Origin: Epiperipatus broadwayi | Lineage: Eukaryota; Onychophora; Udeonychophora; Euonychophora; Peripatidae | DNA length: 64,000 bases | Direction of reading: 5' to 3' | Assembly (NCBI GenBank): GCA_028023455.1 | Contig: JAQFVV010000960.1 | Coordinates: forward strand, 82,926-146,925 | In this document: piece after piece, positions 36,276 to 48,566 of the stretch | Position numbering within the stretch: position 1 is the first letter of the stretch | How the letters are laid out: every line of letters starts with the position of its first letter | Notes under the pieces: model-generated | The model's database searches: none | What the model was told of the DNA's origin: nothing | Seen by the model: the letters and a program-made list of their open reading frames with translations, nothing else | Program-made: the position numbers and the translations under genes

Positions 36276-36654
36276 ACATGGAAAACTGTTCAAATCTTCA
36301 CCATTCAATCTCATCTTCTTCCTCATTGTTCTTTAATGATAGGCTGTTAGAGAAGTCTTCATCATGCAAGGGACCTTTTTTTTTTTATTACATATAGGCA
36401 TATGAGTTGCTAAATCTTTCACTCTTGATTGGATAAGTTTGTGATTACAGTCTTTCTCATTACTGTTTCCTATAGGTCGACTTTCAAACTATGGTCCATA
36501 TAGTCTTTATATCTGGCTCATGGATAATCATAAATCATCTCCAGTGGGTAAATGCTATGAAGATATATTTACAAAGATCTTATCAAGTTTCATTTCTTTT
36601 TTTAATATATTAATTTGATTTGAGAATGTTGCATTTTTTACATTTCATTTTCAA

Positions 36655-36965
36655 CCATTATTGATTCGCTGCAGGATGAAGGTCTCTCTAAGTTCAATAA
36701 ATCGCTGATATCTAGCCTTTTTTCTCCACATGACCTCAGCACACTTCCTTATTTCATCTATCCATCTTACATGTGGTCTTTTTCTAGGTCTTTTACAATT
36801 TCTTGGAATTCAGTTTAATTTTTCAACTGTCCATCTATTATCAGATTTTCTAGTTATGTCCAACCCAACTACACTTCAATCTCTTAATTCTTTCAATAAT
36901 GTTAGTAACACCTGTATATTCTCTCAACCATGTATTTCATCTTTTATCTCTTTTTGTTACTTCTA
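36655..36965 (-). mobile_element. RTE-like LINE 3' end, truncated, copy 2
   Basis: Best coding remnant of the family. One minus frame reads RKSDNRWTVEKLN, a stop, then IPRNCKRPRKRPHVRWIDEI and RKCAEVMWRKKARYQRFIEL, closing RETFILQRINNG and a stop. Just upstream another frame reads TGVTNIIERIKRLKCSWVGH. The order WxGH...DNRWT...RPRxRPxxRWxDxI...FILQxxxNG is characteristic of the end of RTE-like LINE ORFs. The 78-codon plus frame here is antisense. Confidence 0.85.
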
Positions 36966-37319
36966 ATATGCATTAATTACATTATGGTCAAATCTTCTGT
37001 CATTTATTCTATACTTTTTGTTTTAATATTGAAGTTAAATTAAAACAGTGGGAAGCTATATTTTTACTAATTCAGCCACCTTTATTGGTAAGGAAGTTAG
37101 TTTTCTTTTGAAAAAGTTCAGAGATTCGTGCTGTTGAAAAATGTGGAGATAGCTTTGTCCCAAAGTGGGTTATTTAAAAAAATTGGTTTATCTTTTATCC
37201 ATTTTTTATATTCAAATTTAATTTACTTATCATCAGCAATCATTCACAAATAAGTACGATCATTTTAGCTCCTAAACAAAACAAAGTAGAATAACTCCAA
37301 TCCAACTTTTCTTTATATT
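36966..37319. other. Unassigned AT-rich sequence
   Basis: No features recognised. Confidence 0.35.
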
Positions 37320-37868
37320 CCCCTCTTATACTCTTCAATGCAATTTTTTATATATATATAACTTCTGCTTTATTACAGTTTCAGCTGTCTGCAGTCTTCA
37401 TCAGATCTACAATATTTAAACATATAATCATATAACCATTATTTTATATATATACATCTATATACATATTTTTTACAATATTATTTCTAACTGCATCTTA
37501 TTTTAACTAATTATTATTTTTATCCTATTCTACTTTTTATTATTACCTCTAACTTATCTTTCATTTTACCTTCATTTTTTTATATCACTATAATTTTTAT
37601 TTCATTATTTTATTTTATTTTTTTATAAGTTAGAAGTAATGATAAAAAGTAGAATAGAATAAAAATAAAATAATAGTAATAAAATTAAAAGATGTAAAGG
37701 TAAAATTAGTTAAAATTAGATGCAATCAGGAATAATAATGTAAAAAATATGTATATATAAAATAATGGTTATATGATTATATGTTTAAATGTTGTAGGTC
37801 TGATGAAGACTGCAAGACAGTTGAAACTATGTAAATAAAAAAATTGTATATAGGAGGGAGTATAGAGA
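37320..37868. mobile_element. Foldback element with arms of about 250 bp
   Basis: The left arm (about 37320-37590) and right arm (about 37615-37868) are inverted copies. Anchors are CTGCAGTCTTCATCAGA with TCTGATGAAGACTGCA, and TATAATCATATAACCATTAT with ATAATGGTTATATGATTATA. The PyTGCAGTCTTC motif is shared with family F, so this may be a distant relative. Minus frames at 37769-38018 lie over the right arm and are not genes. Confidence 0.75.
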
Positions 37869-39288
37869 AAATATGTATATACTGTATATAAATATATGGA
37901 AAAAATACAAAGAAAGTGAAAAGGAGAAGCTAAGAATAATAATACTGCTATCTCCAAACAAGAATAGACTGGTACCAGAAGAGATTCCATGAGTCATTAA
38001 ATTCGAAAATAATTCCAAAATAAAAATAGATAATATATATATACATTAATCATAAATACAAAATATATAGTGAATAACTATAATGATTAATATAAACAAT
38101 AAATTATAAATGTAAGATGTAGCTAAAAAAATTAATTACACAAAAAGAAACAAAACAAAGAATATAATATACATTAATCATGTGCAATCTATATAATGTT
38201 AATGTAAATAAAAATATTGTTAAATGTAATACAATTACCAAAATTTTAAATATTTCTTCAATATATAAAATGATCTATGGGCGACATCTATTGAATAGTC
38301 AGCAACAAAATAATTATTTAGTCTGATGTCATTGTAACTAAATTATCTATGACTGCTTTCCGAGTTAAAAATGTGGCACTGTTAACTGAAATTTTTTAGA
38401 ATACAGTATATATCATAGACGCTCAGACAGTCAACTATAATTTTAATTTATACATGCATTTTATACATGTAAAAAAAAGCGTCCGTTATATATATATATT
38501 AAAAATTCTGTACACCTGTAATGCAGTAACTACACGTATTCTATTGTAATCAAAGCTTAACAACAAACATGAACTATTCTTATACATGAAGCTTGATATG
38601 AAACTGAGCAAATATCGCGGCTCCATTTATTCATGTTATTTTGTAAGGATTTAATCAATCGAGTCCACTTTGTTTCTACGTTCTATTTCATATCTACTTA
38701 TAAAACCTAACATTTGCACAACATTAAGAATATACGAAAAATCTTTGTTATATATATATACTAGAAATGTGAGATTTAAATGTAAAAATTAATCTACACT
38801 GAAGGAATATGTTTTAGAGGTAAGAGATAAACAATATCTGCGCATCTTTTCTCTAATGACGTTAAAGACAGACAATCATTCATTTCATATTTTTGCGTTT
38901 CTTTTTAAGAATTCAATTTTTAATAATATAATTAAAATGATTATATATCCTATTACTAGATAAATAAGAAGAGAATTAATTTTAAATTTAAATTATTACA
39001 AAATGTCAAAACCAATTAGAACACGAAATGCATATGAAGTGAAGATGATATTAAAGGAAAGAAAACTAAATAACTTTTTATTCTAAATTTAATTATTTTC
39101 ACTTTATTCTGTCTGTAATGATTTAAATTACATTTGAGGTTTATCAGATTTTATATTAAATTTAATTATTTCTGCTAATATTTACCATTAATAGATCTAC
39201 AAATGTATTCTCTGAAATTGTCTTCATATTATTTTAATAACATTAAAACTAATCATAGCAAGCCGACATTTAAGAATTTAAATATATA
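37869..39288. other. Unassigned AT-rich sequence
   Basis: TA runs near 38033, 38490 and 38750. No shared repeats recognised. Confidence 0.4.
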
Positions 39289-39601
39289 TAATTCATTACA
39301 CCAAACTTATTTTTAAATCTTGTTTTTATATGATTATTATAAAAATATATAAATATATACCAACGTTTCGATTATTTACTATATATATAATCTTTATCAA
39401 GGAAACTGAAAAATAAAATATATAACAATAAATTGTATTTTTCAGTTTCCTTGATAAAGAATAATATTTACTAAGGCTGTAACCTCAAGAATATGCGCGT
39501 AAAAATTCTATAGTAGGGACCTCTACAGGTCTTAACCACAAGCTTATAATAATCATATAAAAACAAGATTTAAAAAGAATAAGTTGGTGTATTGAATTAT
39601 A
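39289..39601. mobile_element. Foldback element with nested hairpin and a family G block
   Basis: Outer TIRs of about 50 bp: TTCATTACACCAAACTTATT and TAAATCTTGTTTTTATATG, with complements at 39547-39599. Inside lies a second inverted pair (CTTTATCAAGGAAACTG / CAGTTTCCTTGATAAAG). Next comes an AATATTTACTAAGGC-to-AACCACAAGC block with GTAGGGACCTCTACAGG, which recurs twice at 48.3-48.6 kb. Confidence 0.75.
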
Positions 39602-41791
39602 TTTATTGAAATTTATGAATTATTTTGAAAATAAAACTGTGTTGGTGATATTTTTAAATTTATTAAGAATTTACATTTTAACAATATATATATTTGAAAG
39701 GCTTAAGATGCGGAAATTATTAATTTATGTTATGCTTGTGACATAGGATTGAATGGATCGAGTAACAGCGATTGTTAATTTATCTGCCATATCTGTAATG
39801 TGGAACCGAATCCGGGTCAAATAATGTGGAAAAGTTTTTAAATGTATACAATTTTTTTTTCAGTTAGCAAATTCATAGCTCTCACCTAGCCATTTAATAT
39901 TAGTTGGTTTCTAGTTACTAGGGCTGACCCCCGACTTTTATACTGTAAGGGAAATGACTACTTGTACCCTACCCCTTATTGTGTACTTCAATTTTGTAGA
40001 AGAAATTAAAAAAACACAAAATTGATATATCTGTTGTGAAAGGAACTAATTTGTCTATAACTGTGACCTTCAAAGATTCAGTATTGCACCTTTCATTTAA
40101 CTCTGTATCCTAGGCAGCTTCCTAGTTTGCTTAAGCCCTGTTAGATATATGTAGCAAACATGTAAAAAGGGATGGAAAAATACAAACTCTTACTTTCCAA
40201 CAATTGGGAAGTTAGGTGGATATTGCATTATTCTTCACTGTTCACTTTTTTTTAGTTATCTTTACAGACAGCTAATTAAAGGGCTATTTTCACTTTACTC
40301 TTTTTTGTATTTAACCATATATATTTAAGTGCTGCAGGTTGTTTCATTATTTTATGGTGAATGAATGCTACTATATCTGACTGCGATCAGACAAAAATAA
40401 GCATGTTACAGAGGTTTGAAGATGAATATACGCAAGTATAATTAACTAAGAGTGGAGAAAGATAATTAGACAATAAAGTAAAGTTGACCAATCTGTGGTG
40501 TGTGCACCAAACATAGAACATTCTGAGAGTGAACATGGCTATTGGAACTCCGATAATAACAATACAAAATTAGCCTAGAGCACTGTGATCATAAACCATT
40601 ATTCATTAATAATGTCGAGAAAAAAATTATAGAAAAAATTTAGGGAATCAAATCAAAAAAAAAAGTTTGTTTTAAAAGTTCATCCTGTAAGGTTCACATT
40701 TGAGACTTGTCTAATCTTGCTGTTTCTAATACAGAATGAATTGTAACAGTTTCACATATTTGACATTTTGTTCGTTATGAAAATTTTCATTTGGAAAATT
40801 GATGAAAAATGAAGCAAAGACATCAGGCTGATGGATTAAAATTTGAAAGCTGCTCTGTTGCTTCCGATAACCACTTTAACTTCAAACATTAGAAGTCTGC
40901 TAAAAACAAACAAATTTGTAATACTCATTAAACTAAACAATGTTAAACATTTCATTTTTTTTCAACAGTACATATTATGAAAGCATCGCTAAATATTATT
41001 TACCTGTATTAACATATTGTATATGAAAGTTAAATAGTAATTCAAAAGTTGTATGGCATATCTGAACTTATGCCTAAAAAAATTGCCACATGATACACTT
41101 ATAATAGGGCTTTAGGAGCATGTGATGATATTTGATTAACATCATAGGTATCTTACCAACATTTCCATCTTCTAAAAATAATTTATTTAGCGTCTCATAT
41201 TTCAAACCATATGTCTTTGTTACGAAAAGAAGCCTTTACTCTGACAAAACTAAAAATGGTATATAATGCCATCTACTATGCCATAACAATATACATGACT
41301 TCAATTATATGCTACCCCCCTTATTGTAAACAAATAAAAAAATAATTAAAATTTGCAAATTTAACACATTTTACATACTCGACAACCAACGCTGTATGCA
41401 GTCATGGTTTAAAATAAAATAAAATTTGTAAACAAATTTTACATGTGCCAATAGTTCTTTTTTCGTCCCAGAACACCAAAATTTCTTCGCTTTATATTGA
41501 CAGCACTTACATTTCATTGTACCTTTATTACCCTTTTTGAATTTAATGTTTAGTATTTTGCATAATAAAGTATTTTCTAAGCATAATGCCAAAAGTTTTA
41601 CAAAATTTTAGAACATACTTAAAGTGATACACACTTAAGAGCATCAAAACATTAGTTGTGATCATAGTTTCTTAATAATGAGATTACCATTATATTCTCT
41701 AAGAGTAAAAAGACTATCACTCGAAGCATATTTAATTACGATGAAAGTAAGACATTTTGCTATTTGCTTTATCAATTTATTATTAGTGAAC
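39602..41791. other. Unassigned sequence, longest stretch without recognised repeats
   Basis: I found no repeat copy, conserved frame or RNA gene in about 2.2 kb. A 73-codon minus frame at 41371-41592 contains CKCCQYKAKKFWC but no clear domain. Confidence 0.4.
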
Positions 41792-42105
41792 AAAAGCAAA
41801 ACTCCATACAGTAGTGCCACCCTGTGCTAACCAGAGTAATCAATAGATGCCAGAAGGCTTGTGCATAAAATCCCTATCTAGTGCCTACTCATCCAATATC
41901 TCCAGACTAGTTTCTGGCTTGTGAACATCATTAGTGAGGAGTCTGGGGATATTGGATGAGTAGGCACTAGATAGGGATTTTATGCACAAGCCTTCTGGCA
42001 TCTATTGATTACTCTGGTTAGCACAGGGTGGCACTACTGTATGAAGTTTTGCTTTTGTTTACAACAATTATGTGCTAGTATGAGATGGTGATCATGTGAT
42101 GTTTA
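41792..42105. mobile_element. Family D, near-perfect palindrome
   Basis: Arms 41792-41910 and 41941-42058 are reverse complements with about two to four mismatches in about 117 bp. The centre, about 30 bp, contains GGCTTGTGAACATCATTAG. Each arm is the left half of family D, so the right half has been replaced by an inverted copy of the left. The right flank keeps GATGGTGATCATGTGATG. Confidence 0.9.
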
Positions 42106-42574
42106 TTATTAGTGTTTATATTATTATTATTTTTTTGTTTTATACCATAATCTTAATTTATGTATGCATACTATATGTATGAAAAGCATTGGGTTATATA
42201 TATGTGTATGTGTGTGTAATATACTCTTACAGTTTAATGAACAATACATATTATTTTCTAATCAAAGTTTATCAACAAAACATGAGCTATTATACACAAT
42301 GCAGGAAGGGGGCTTGTATCAAAATATAGCATAAATTTCAGATCCCCTGTATACATATAATCATCTCAATAGTTCTGACAAAACACTCCTAAAGAAGATA
42401 AAAGAATCTTCTTCAAAGCATAAGTTGTCTAGTTTTATGGAAAATCTATCTACATCTTTAGATCTTTTTAAAAAATTGCAACAAATGGATTAATTTAGTT
42501 TTGACTTCTCTCCATCATTAAGAATTTCAACACATTGCTTTCCAAAACATTTTTTTAATAATTATGAAAGAGCT
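42106..42574. other. Unassigned sequence
   Basis: A TA/TG run lies near 42195-42222. Nothing else. Confidence 0.35.
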
Positions 42575-42850
42575 TCTTGGTGAAATAGTAGCAGATCTTT
42601 CTACCATGCTTAAAAACTGGATTCAAATCCAAGCTGAATAAACTTGAATATTTTTTCAGCAGACTTAATTTTTTTTAAAGATAGTTGGCCTACATCCAGT
42701 ATCTAACCAACCAATTCAATACAATTAACCACCCAATATTGGTTGGTAAATGGATATCTAGATAATCTTAGCTAGAGGAATGCTGCAATTTTCTTCACTA
42801 TTTTCTTAGGAGCCATTTGAAAGACCTCTTAAAGGTTTTTGCCTTTTCCA
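42575..42850 (+). mobile_element. Family N tRNA-derived SINE
   Basis: Head TTGGTGAAATAGTAGCAG, B-box GGATTCAAATCC, body TTGGTTGGTAAATGGATATC and TTAGCTAGAGGAATG, then a TTTTGCCTTTTCCATTAT-like end. It corresponds to the 154-bp unit at 34 kb. Confidence 0.6.
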
Positions 42851-43016
42851 TTATATCTTGAAACATATGTTCTATAGAATGATTGGTTAATTCTTTATAT
42901 TCTACAGTAATTGTATATCCAATGTAATTAGTCATCTGATTGGCTAGAATATTTAAAATTATTAGATGGCATTGCTTATGTAATTTCTAATTTAGCTTTA
43001 TGCATTTAAGAATATA

Positions 43017-43880
43017 TGGGGTGGGTGAGCAAAATAACCGGAATCATTCTCTGGTTTAATCACCTTTTGTAATATATTCTTCTGCTGTTACATGCTTCTT
43101 GCAGGAACCCTTTTGCATTAATCTGGCAAATGTGATCATGGTGCTATGTAGCACTTTTTTTAAAAAGTGCATTTCACATATTTGCAAATTTTATAATGAT
43201 TGAAAAGTTCAAACAATATGAAATTCTGTTTCATTTATAGAAAACAGCAGGGAAAACAGTTGTAATGCTTGAAACAGATTGCAAGTAAGCTGATCTCAGA
43301 TGAAGACAAGTTTATGACTGGTTTGATCGAAATGTCAAATTCACTGCATCCCTAAAAGGAGTGGCAAATTAATTCCAAAGTCAAAACAACACTGATTTTT
43401 TTTACACAAATGGCATTGTTTGTAATCATTGGACATTTTATCTTCAAGTTCTGAAACATTTAAGTGATGCTGTAAAATGTAAACATCCCATTTTGTGACA
43501 AAGAGATGACTGCAAGCTTCTCCCTGACAAAGTGTCATCTCTCAGAACTCGGAGTGTGAAACATTTTACATTAAATTCAGCATGACTCAGCTTATTTATC
43601 AGCCGTATTCACCCAATCTTGTTTTGTGTGATTTTTTAACAATCTCTTGAATGGAAAAATGTCTTAATTTTTTTTTTTAAATAGTGGGAAATATTGCTGC
43701 AGACATTAAAAGGCAACACTTTGCAAGTGTTTCTGGACTACTCTGAAAAATGAAAAACACATTTAGAACAATGTATTGCATCAACTGAACAGTAATTTGA
43801 AAGTGATTAAATTTATAACACTTAAAAATAAATAGACAATTATTTATTATAAAATTCCCATTACTTTTGAGCACCCCCTT
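43017..43880 (+). mobile_element. Decayed mariner-like DNA transposon, copy 2
   Basis: Left end GGGGTGGGTGAGCAAAATAA, then CCGG, flanked by TA; the right end near 43880 is TTACTTTTGAGCACCCCC. At about 43603-43635 the plus strand reads PYSPNLVLCDF, a clear version of the mariner transposase motif PYSPDLAPCDFF near the catalytic D34D region. Downstream it reads a TMYCIN / LNSN-like C-terminus shared with copy 1. It is about 864 bp, full of stops and frameshifts, and internally deleted. Confidence 0.8.
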
Positions 43881-44829
43881 GGATTTAGAGGTTTATTAAT
43901 TTAAAAGGTGTTAACAAAGTTTGGGTTATTTAATTCTGTCTTTGATGATATTTGGCCTATAATTGAAAGATTTAATCCAAAAGAAAAATCAGTCTACATT
44001 GTTATTAATATAGAATGAAATTATTGTATCTATCAGGAGCTATTGGGAAAAAAATATTGAAACATATATCGGGCAAAGTAATTGGTTGTTTTTTAAGATT
44101 ATACAGTTGATGAATGATTGATATAACTGACACTCTGATTGGCTAGAATATATATGAAGTTAATGCAATAATTTTATTGATCAGTTAACTATGTTATTCA
44201 TATCTCATGTTGTGCAGACAAATATGTATATCTTATTATAAAAGACATGATCCCAGATATGTGCAAGCATGTGTGTACAATAATACAGCCAAAGTATTTT
44301 AACTCAGCACAGTTTCCTACAGAAAAAAAAACAAATGTTTGAGAGTTTTAAATCAGCATCTATTCTCCAGATACAGCAATTAAATCATAACATGCACACG
44401 TCTTTACATTTTTTACAACTAAATTACAGAACTAAAGATAAGCGAATAATCCGGCTTATGAAAATGCAGGTTCAAAGTTAATCAATTCCACCCACATATG
44501 TAGGAGGAATATTAAATCAAGAATAAATAGCTAAGATTGTATTTTAAATATCAAAAAACCCATCTAATTAATAACAATATTTAATTAATTAAGCAGGTTT
44601 ACAATATATATATAATGACAATTAATAAACAGCTTTACAATATATAATGATATTTTAAATACAAGTATATTTTATATACCTGGAGTCTAGATGTAATATA
44701 AGGGATTTGGACACAGTCATTCAAGCTCCCTTCAGCCATTCACTCTATCTAATACAACCGATACAAAACAAAAAATCATCACATGACCTGTCACATGTAA
44801 TATTGCAGTTTTAGTAGCATACATTTCTG
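43881..44829. other. Unassigned AT-rich sequence
   Basis: No shared repeats, apart from short AATTAATTAA and TTTACAATATATA reiterations near 44590-44650. Confidence 0.35.
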
Positions 44830-45290
44830 CTTATTTTTTGTCAGTAAATGGAAACTTTAGAAAGCAATAGTAGCTGCCAGATGGCAGTGCTTAATAAATC
44901 CCTATCCTATAATATTTTATTGTTTTATATCAAATCCTAGCCGTTTTAGATATTAAAAAACTAAAGACACCATAATATATAGAAACTGGACTACAGATTT
45001 ACATGCCTATACAAGCAAGGTAGTTTATATTGAAGACATATGTTGTTCAGTTTCGATTGATTGCTTGAAATATAACATAGAAGTAAATATTAGGATCTGG
45101 AAGGAAGGTGCATTAGATCCTAAGGTCCAGTTGCACTGTTCAAAGATCCAAAGCTTCTCACTGATGAAACCATAAGCTTGAAGCTACTCTAGGATTTTGA
45201 ATATGAAAACACAGAATAGGGATTTATTAAGCACTGCCATCTAGTGTCTATAACTACTTACTAAAGCTTATACTAAATGACAAAAAAAGA
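44830..45290. mobile_element. Family D relative with inverted ends
   Basis: Left GGCAGTGCTTAATAAATCCC and right GGGATTTATTAAGCACTGCC are perfect inverted 20-mers. The interior carries GTGCATTAGATCCTAAGGTC and GCTTCTCACTGATGAAACC, which are D-core words in reverse. Confidence 0.75.
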
Positions 45291-45442
45291 TGGAAAAGTA
45301 ATTAGCAACAATGTTAATTAATATTACAAGAGCTATTAGATACAATCAATACAGTAGAACCAAAAATAAATTTAGGAAATGAAAGTAATGTTCAGTGGCT
45401 TTGTAAAGAAGAAAATAAAGATTATTAGTAAAATGATAATAT

Positions 45443-46302
45443 GTTGGACTATTTCCATTATCTATCATTGAATGTTGAATGTCTAGAGAATTTTAAACTT
45501 CATTTAAATTTTTCAAATACTAACAATTGTTAGTAATAAGTCACAAATAGACAACCCAGGTTAGTAATTACACAACATTTTGAATAATATTATTCTCCAC
45601 TGCTCTTCAGGTGTTGCTGACCTGACCAGTGATAACATTAGCATAGGAGTTGAATTTACACCTTTAGATTCTTTGACAGAATAGCTCATTTTGCTAAAAC
45701 AGTGCCTTAAAATTTGATATTCAAGAATCTAAAGGTGTAAGTTTGACTTCTATGCTAAAATTGTCACCGACCAGGCCAGTAACACTTGAAGCTGAGCCAA
45801 GAATAATACTACTTGAAACAGTGTAATTACCAACTTGCATTGTCTATTTATGTGTTATTTAACAGAATATCTCAGTTGGTTAAACTGTTGCCTTAAAATT
45901 CAATACTCAAGAATCTAAAGGTGTGAGTTTGTCTCCTATGCCAATGTTGTCACTGGTCAGACCAGCGACACCTGAAAAAGAGTGAAGAATAATATTACTC
46001 AAACATTGTATAATTACTAATCTGTGTCATCTATTTGTGTGTTATTTGATGGAATAGCATAATTAGTTAGAATGCTGCCTTAAAATTCAATACTCAAGAA
46101 TATAAAGGTATAAGTTCAACTCCTATGCTAATACTGTCACTGGTCAGGCCAGCAATATATGAAAAAGAGTGGAAAATAATACTAATTGATACATTGCATA
46201 TTTTTGTGTTATTATTAACAGTTGTTTGTATTTGAAAAATTTAAATAAAGTTAAAATTTTCTAGACATTCAACATTTAATGAGAGATGGTGAAAATAGTC
46301 CC
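45443..46302. mobile_element. Family H foldback element with repeated tRNA-like cassette, copy 1
   Basis: TIRs of about 75-80 bp: TTGGACTATTTCCATTATC...TGTCTAGAGAATTTTAAAC on the left, complement ending GTGAAAATAGTCC on the right. Inside are about three direct units of about 185 bp, each with a tRNA-like stretch (CTCAGTTGGTTAAACTG, CTTAAAATTCAATACTC, GAGTTTGTCTCC), plus one unit inverted at 45600-45690. Each unit also carries GTCACTGGTCAGRCCAGC. A Pol III-type cassette inside a TIR element is unusual. Confidence 0.75.
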
Positions 46303-46579
46303 CATCTAAAAAACCATCATTACATATCTTTAGACAAATATGGATAGCAATGAATTAGACGATCTTAGCATCTGTCTGATTGTTTATATAGATGGGAAAT
46401 ATAATGGATGAAATTAAACTTGGATGGAGTCCTTTTGACAAAATAACTAAATATTCAAACGAAATATGTATTTATGTTTGAAAAAAGAGTTTAATACATG
46501 TGTTTTACTAATTCTTACATAAGAATCTAAGACTTGGATGTTTAACAAAAATGTAATGTAAATACTTCAGAGCTTACAA

Positions 46580-46985
46580 TAACTAGGGAGAGGTGTGTAT
46601 TAGAATTAATAGGAAGGATTACGAATACATGAGTGAGAGAATAAACAACAGGGATTATTGATATTTCAGCTTCATCATCATCATCATCATCATAATAATA
46701 ACAACAACAACAACAACAACAATAATAATAATAATAATTATAAGCACAGAAACAATTAAATGACTGAAGTGGAACTGGATTGGACATATTTCTAAAAGTA
46801 GTAGTAATCGATGATCACGATAAGGTCTTATTATGAATCACAAAGAGCTAGAAAAAGACCACATATGAGATAGATGAATGAATTAAGGACGTTTACTACG
46901 TTGACATAGAAAAGACAAACCGTGAACAGGAGAAACTGATTTAATCCACAGTGGATTGGTAACGGTTATAAATGATGATGATTAT
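46580..46985 (+). mobile_element. RTE-like LINE 3' end, truncated, copy 3
   Basis: Plus strand shows AATGACTGAAGTGGAACTGG (the KRLKWNWxGH region) and AGAAAAAGACCACATATGAG (the RPRKRPHxRW region), then CCACAGTGGATTGG and a short GATGATGAT tail. It is interrupted by a microsatellite at 46674-46740. Heavily decayed. Confidence 0.7.
46674..46740. repeat. Compound trinucleotide microsatellite
   Basis: (TCA)n, then (ACA)n and (ATA)n in sequence. Read on the minus strand it makes the low-complexity YYYCCCCC..DDDDD stretch of a spurious 81-codon frame. Confidence 0.9.
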
Positions 46986-47579
46986 GGGTATTTTATAAAA
47001 ATTCGATTGGGTAATTAGTTTGATTACTTTTACTAATTTAATAATTGGATTACTTAAACGATGTAAGTATAACAATAAGAAACAAACGGTTGATGAAATT
47101 GTATTTATAACTGTTATAAAGAAAAAAAAACAAGTAATCTAATTAAAATTGCATAGAACATATTTAAAAAAAATTAATGTTTCTTTAATTAGTCCATTTA
47201 CATTAAAGTATGGCAATAAACTCAGACAGTTTAAAACATCTTGTAATGAGAAGCAGCCAGTCACGATTTTAAACAGTGATTATAAAAGACATTAAAATTA
47301 GTTTCATTCAAGAGGAAAAAATAACTTGATTAGATAGTTTTTGACAGTTATATTCAATTGGACGCTAATGAAGGTTATGAAAACTTTAGATAGTTATATT
47401 TCCTATATGAATTTACTTTAAAATTGATTATTTTTCTGATAATGTTATCTGTCTCTTCATATATATATATATCAGTGGTTAGCCGTAGTAAGTTGATTAG
47501 AAGTTTTGCTATCTGGGCATAATTGCTTCTAAGGAAGCAAATTACTTTTTAAGTAGAGGGATTTGAACTCAGGATTTTT
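46986..47579. other. Unassigned AT-rich sequence
   Basis: No shared repeat recognised. Confidence 0.35.
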
Positions 47580-47647
47580 CAGTTTATTTGTTCTCCATTC
47601 CATCTCAAGTGATCAGTTTATTTGTTCTCCATTCCATCTCAAGTGAC
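47580..47647. repeat. 34-bp tandem duplication
   Basis: AGTTTATTTGTTCTCC, then ATTCCATCTCAAGTGA, occurs twice in a row, 34 bp apart. Confidence 0.85.
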
Positions 47648-47669
47648 CGATACCCACGACAACACTCAT

Positions 47670-48170
47670 GGAAAAAGATACGCGATCCCCAATATGCGTA
47701 TTTCATGCCGAACCAGCACTCATCAGTTGGGCCAGCTTATACTCTCTCACACATATATACAATGAATGTTTGGTTTGTATTAAGATAGCAATTCTTCAAA
47801 ATTTAATAGACAGGCTTCAATCGTCTCACTCTACCAACTATTCAACTATCCATTTCACTGAAAAACCAATGATGTAACACTTAAAGTCCTATTGGATTTA
47901 ATATTGTAGCCTATTTATTAAAGTTTGAGAAATTGCTATCTTAATATACACTGAGTACTGATTGTATGTATATAAATATATGAGAGATTACAATCTGGTT
48001 CTGCACGAAATACATGTATTGGAGATCGTGCATCTTTTTCACATCTCTGCAGCCATGTGTAGTGGTTGCCTGAGATGGAGTGGAGGTTAAATAGATTGAA
48101 AAATCCTGAATTCAAATACCTCTACTTAATATATGAAGCATTCAATATAAGCGAGTTACATACTGCTTTA
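47670..48170. repeat. Family B repeat, minus then plus half
   Basis: 47680-47880 carries CCAGCACTCATCAGTTGG in minus orientation, and 47930-48170 carries GCTATCTTAATATACACTG and GAGATGGAGTGGAGG in plus orientation. It is an inverted pair. Confidence 0.6.
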
Positions 48171-48306
48171 GAATTACAAATTACTTTTTATAACTTAGAT
48201 ATTTTATTATTTGCATTAACGTTAAAGCATATTGTTCCGTAATTTTTAGAAATCTTTTGTAAACTTTATCATCACCGTTAAATGGTTATGAATTTTCTAA
48301 CTCAAG

Positions 48307-48566
48307 AAATATTTACTAAGGCAATAAGCCTAAAGCTTGTGTGGTTAAAAACGCGAAGGTAGGGACCTCTACAGGTCTTAACCACAACTTATGCATTGGA
48401 AGAAAAGAGGGTAACCATTCTTTACTTCAATCTACTTTCTATATAAATAGGTGAAGCTGAAGCGGTTAGATCTGAGAGTGTGAAGCTTGTGGTTAAGACC
48501 TGTAGAGGTCCCTACCTTCGCATTTTTAACCGCACAAGCTTTAGGTTTATTGCCTTAGTAAATATT
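48307..48566. mobile_element. Family G foldback, arms of about 82 bp
   Basis: The left arm (48307-48388) and right arm (48484-48566) are reverse complements with few mismatches. Anchors are AATATTTACTAAGGCAATAA, AAAGCTTGTG and GAAGGTAGGGACCTCTACAG. A third copy of the arm, single, is at 39462-39546. The loop (about 95 bp) is unrelated sequence. Confidence 0.85.

Noticed and set aside
46542-46787. 81-codon minus frame with YYYYCCCCC and DDDDDD runs
   Set aside because: It is a translation of a compound trinucleotide microsatellite inside a LINE remnant.
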